Below are positions 6,034 through 7,736 of a stretch of DNA of 7,736 nt, one piece after another. Position 1 is the first letter of the stretch. Every line of letters starts with the position of its first letter. Under the pieces are notes generated by a model. That model made no database searches. It was not told where the DNA came from and was given only the letters and a program-made list of their open reading frames with translations. The position numbers were made by a program, and so were the translations under genes. Source of the DNA: an uncultured Oscillibacter sp. (GTDB lineage Bacteria; Bacillota; Clostridia; Oscillospirales; Oscillospiraceae); the NCBI GenBank assembly GCA_902490355.1, contig CABUDN010000117.1, positions 1 to 7,736 of the forward strand, read 5' to 3'.

Positions 6034-7209
6034 ATGGCAAGCATCCGAAAACGGGGTAACAGCTATCTCATCGTGGTCTCCATGGGCTATGACTACAAGG
6101 GAACACGCATCAAACCCCGACAGAAAACCGTTCATCCACCCGAGGGGCTGACGCCAAAACAGCGAGAGAAATGGCTCCAAGAACAGGCGGTGCTCTTCGA
6201 ACGATCCTGCCGGGATACCCCGGAGGAAACTACAAAGCCCATCACTCTGGCCGCCTACATCGATCTGTGGCTGCGGGAGATCGCCCCCGGCAAACTGGCC
6301 AAGTCCACCATCCGCCGGGACCAACAGGACATTGTCCGTATCCTCCCTGCCCTGGGCCACTACAAGCTCACGGAACTGCGGCCAGAGCACTTCCGCACCT
6401 TTTACGCCCAGCTCCGTGAGACCGTCAGCACAGAAACCAAAAAGCCACTCTCCGAGTACACCGTTGAGGGCGTGCACGCTACGCTGTGCAGCATCCTCTC
6501 CGATGCCGTGGAGGGTGGCTTTCTGCGTCATAACCCCGCCTGGCGCACCTATCGCTACGCGGGACGAAAAACAGAGAAGAAAATCGCTGATGCGGAGACT
6601 GTGGGAAAGATCATCTCCGCCCTGGAGGACGAGAGCATCAAGTATGAGACCTACTTCAAACTGGTGATTGCCACAGGCATGCGCCGCGGCGAGTGCTGTG
6701 CCCTGCAATGGGGCGACATTGACTGGGAACAGCGCTCCATCCACATCCGCCGGAACGCGGTGAAGGTGACGGATGTGGAGATCTTCACCAAGGCTCCCAA
6801 AACCGTCTCCGGGGACCGGTATGTCTACTTCTCTCTGGAGATGGAGTCCCTGCTGAGAGAATACCGCCAGGAGTGTGCGTGGGAGACAGAAACCTACGAT
6901 GGCAGAGAGCTGGAGAATGAGGACTTCCTGTTCCGCCGTAAGGGCTGCCGCCTTCCTATGACGCCCTCTACCTTCACCTGGCGGTTTAAGCTAATCCTGA
7001 AAAAACACGGTCTGCCGGAGTATCTGAACGTCCACTCCCTGCGGCACACCAACGCCAGTCTGCTCATTGCAAACGGAACGGACGTAGCCACGGTGGCGGG
7101 CCTCCTGGGCCATAGCCAGCCATCAACCACGCTGGACATCTATACTCATGCCTTCGATAAGAACAAGCAGGCAGCTAGCAAAGCGCTCCAGGAGGGGCTG
7201 GAAATCTGA
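6034..7209 (+). CDS. Tyrosine recombinase/integrase 2
   Basis: The product has 391 residues, starting at ATG 6034 with a purine-rich AAGGAAAGAGAGG (6011..6023) about ten bases upstream. The N-terminus MASIRKRGNSYLIVVSMGY is an arm-binding-type domain. Residues about 70-170 form the core-binding domain and about 180-380 the catalytic domain. Active-site residues are complete: R217 in TGMRRGE, K256 in the KAPKTVSG strand, H334 and R337 in VHSLRHT, H360 in LLGHSQ, and Y370 in DIYTHAF. The latter part, LLGHSQPSTTLDIYTH, is the classic phage/ICE integrase ending. It is clearly homologous to integrase 1 but much diverged, so this is not a recent duplication. The two could act together, as paired recombinases do in Tn554-like elements, or integrase 2 could belong to a neighbouring element. 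The gene is followed by a strong terminator, which suggests it ends the transcript. Confidence 0.93.
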   Translation: MASIRKRGNSYLIVVSMGYDYKGTRIKPRQKTVHPPEGLTPKQREKWLQEQAVLFERSCRDTPEETTKPITLAAYIDLWLREIAPGKLAKSTIRRDQQDIVRILPALGHYKLTELRPEHFRTFYAQLRETVSTETKKPLSEYTVEGVHATLCSILSDAVEGGFLRHNPAWRTYRYAGRKTEKKIADAETVGKIISALEDESIKYETYFKLVIATGMRRGECCALQWGDIDWEQRSIHIRRNAVKVTDVEIFTKAPKTVSGDRYVYFSLEMESLLREYRQECAWETETYDGRELENEDFLFRRKGCRLPMTPSTFTWRFKLILKKHGLPEYLNVHSLRHTNASLLIANGTDVATVAGLLGHSQPSTTLDIYTHAFDKNKQAASKALQEGLEI

Positions 7210-7229
7210 AAATGTTACCCGTAATGATC

Positions 7230-7266
7230 AAGAGGCAGGAACAGAATTGGTTCCTGCCTCTTTTTT
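7230..7266 (+). terminator. Rho-independent terminator after integrase 2
   Basis: AAGAGGCAGGAAC (7230..7242) pairs perfectly with GTTCCTGCCTCTT (7250..7262) over 13 bp around a seven-base loop, and six Ts run at 7261..7266. It lies 21 bases after the integrase 2 stop. The same stem would also meet transcripts of the leftward fic gene, but the T-run on that side is weak. Confidence 0.95.
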
Positions 7267-7283
7267 GCCTATAATATAAAACC

Positions 7284-7688
7284 TTACAGCTCCTCAGCCC
7301 TAAAGGCCGTATAGCCCTCATAGTAGTAGCTGTGGTCGATGCCTTTCATATAGACGTCCCGGCTGTCGATCTCGCCCGTAAGTGCGTTTTTCAGGATGTG
7401 CTTAATCTCCGTATCTCGAATCGGACTGCGTTCCATGGCCAGCAGATAATCCTCTTTATCCACGCGGCTCCAGTCGACCACCTGATGCAGCTGAGCTTTC
7501 AGCAGCAGATCCAGCCAGATGCGGGTGCCGCGTCCGTTGCCCTCCCGGAAAGGGTGGGCAATGTTCATCTCCACATACTTCTCGATGATCTCATCAAACG
7601 TGAACTGCGGCATCTTTTCAATATTGGAAAGGGCCGCTTCCAGGTACATCACCGGAGCAAAACGGAAATTGCCCTTGGCGATGTTGAC
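7284..7688 (-). CDS. fic: Fic family protein, AMP transferase (5' end missing)
   Basis: The C-terminal 134 residues are present, starting VNIAKGNFRF and ending at TAA (7284..7286). A Met at 7701..7703 and the next four codons are adapter, so the true N-terminus, perhaps 60-70 residues, is lost. The fragment carries the full Fic motif HPFREGNGRGTR at residues 45-56, with the catalytic His45 and the phosphate-binding GNGR. Fic enzymes move AMP, or another phosphate-linked group, from a nucleotide to a protein hydroxyl. Near the C-terminus, SYYYEG at 120-125 matches the inhibitory motif [ST]xxxE[GN] in the position typical of class III Fic proteins such as Neisseria NmFic. The protein may therefore be self-inhibited without a partner. 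It is cytoplasmic; targets are unknown. It is convergent with integrase 2 across the terminator and could be a toxin-like cargo gene or host DNA. Confidence 0.92.
   Translation of the reverse strand, partial: VNIAKGNFRFAPVMYLEAALSNIEKMPQFTFDEIIEKYVEMNIAHPFREGNGRGTRIWLDLLLKAQLHQVVDWSRVDKEDYLLAMERSPIRDTEIKHILKNALTGEIDSRDVYMKGIDHSYYYEGYTAFRAEEL
7314..7331 (-). other. Candidate Fic autoinhibitory motif SYYYEG
   Basis: These codons give Ser-Tyr-Tyr-Tyr-Glu-Gly, ten residues before the C-terminus. The spacing fits the [ST]xxxE[GN] inhibitory helix, whose glutamate obstructs productive ATP binding in class III Fic enzymes. The tyrosine after the serine matches the self-modified tyrosine reported for NmFic. 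Assignment is by motif and position only. Confidence 0.6.
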
Positions 7689-7736
7689 AGATCGGAAGAG
7701 CACACGTCTGAACTCCAGTCACATTCCTTTATCTCG
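7689..7736. other. Illumina TruSeq adapter plus index (not genomic)
   Basis: AGATCGGAAGAGC begins at 7689, the adapter continues to 7722, and index ATTCCTTT follows at 7723..7730 before ATCTCG of the P7 side. It is the exact complement of the sequence at the left end apart from one missing end base there. It is library sequence that should not be interpreted biologically. Confidence 0.98.

Noticed and set aside
4685..6040. Leftward 451-codon frame
   Set aside because: It is antisense to integrase 1, which has a complete active site; no ribosome site supports it.
964..7283. att direct repeats marking the element ends, or a tRNA target
   Set aside because: I compared the left control region with both integrase downstream regions by eye and found only matches of six bases or fewer; no tRNA gene was seen.
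1..7736. 47-bp terminal inverted repeats suggesting a transposon
   Set aside because: The ends match an Illumina adapter with index, so the symmetry is technical.
1..7736. CRISPR array or insertion sequence
   Set aside because: No regularly spaced repeats, transposase frame or IS-type ends are visible.

Overview
The window looks like a fragment of an integrative and mobilizable element from a GC-rich anaerobic Firmicute, probably a gut Clostridia of the Oscillospiraceae/Ruminococcaceae kind. This rests on protein style: a MobC/relaxase pair with a nested coiled-coil gene, two integrases opening with MASI, a DUF6076-like zinc protein and a Fic protein, plus strong AGGAGG ribosome binding sites. 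No rRNA, tRNA or ribosomal gene is present to fix the taxonomy. Both extreme ends are Illumina TruSeq adapter sequence, not genome, so the biological sequence is about 48..7688 and the outermost gene at each end is cut.

Layout. A leftward gene (48..963, 3' end missing) encodes a DUF6076-like protein with a four-cysteine zinc-binding segment. A 482-base control region (964..1445) follows, with two facing promoter candidates, inverted and direct repeats, a leader hairpin and a possible 32-codon leader peptide. The rightward main block then runs: RepA/RecA-like AAA ATPase (1446..2513); a 311-base non-coding stretch with stem-loops that probably holds oriT; mobC (2825..3151); a MOBP-type relaxase (3155..4654); a coiled-coil/membrane-anchor gene wholly nested inside the relaxase gene in another frame (3900..4469); and two tandem tyrosine recombinases (4697..5905 and 6034..7209). 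A strong intrinsic terminator closes this block at 7230..7266. A leftward fic gene (7284..7688, 5' end missing) lies beyond it.

How it fits together. MobC and the relaxase would recognise and nick oriT. The nested protein may help place the relaxosome at the membrane. The ATPase resembles helicase-type replication proteins and may help copy the excised circle. One or both recombinases would integrate and excise the element. No coupling protein, type IV secretion gene or recognisable excisionase is visible, so transfer would depend on another conjugative element. No convincing att repeats were found by eye, so the element ends are unknown, and it is unclear whether the flanking DUF6076-like and fic genes are cargo or host DNA.

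The most unusual point is the 190-codon same-strand overlap between the relaxase and the coiled-coil gene. Nothing here is clearly a wholly new system.
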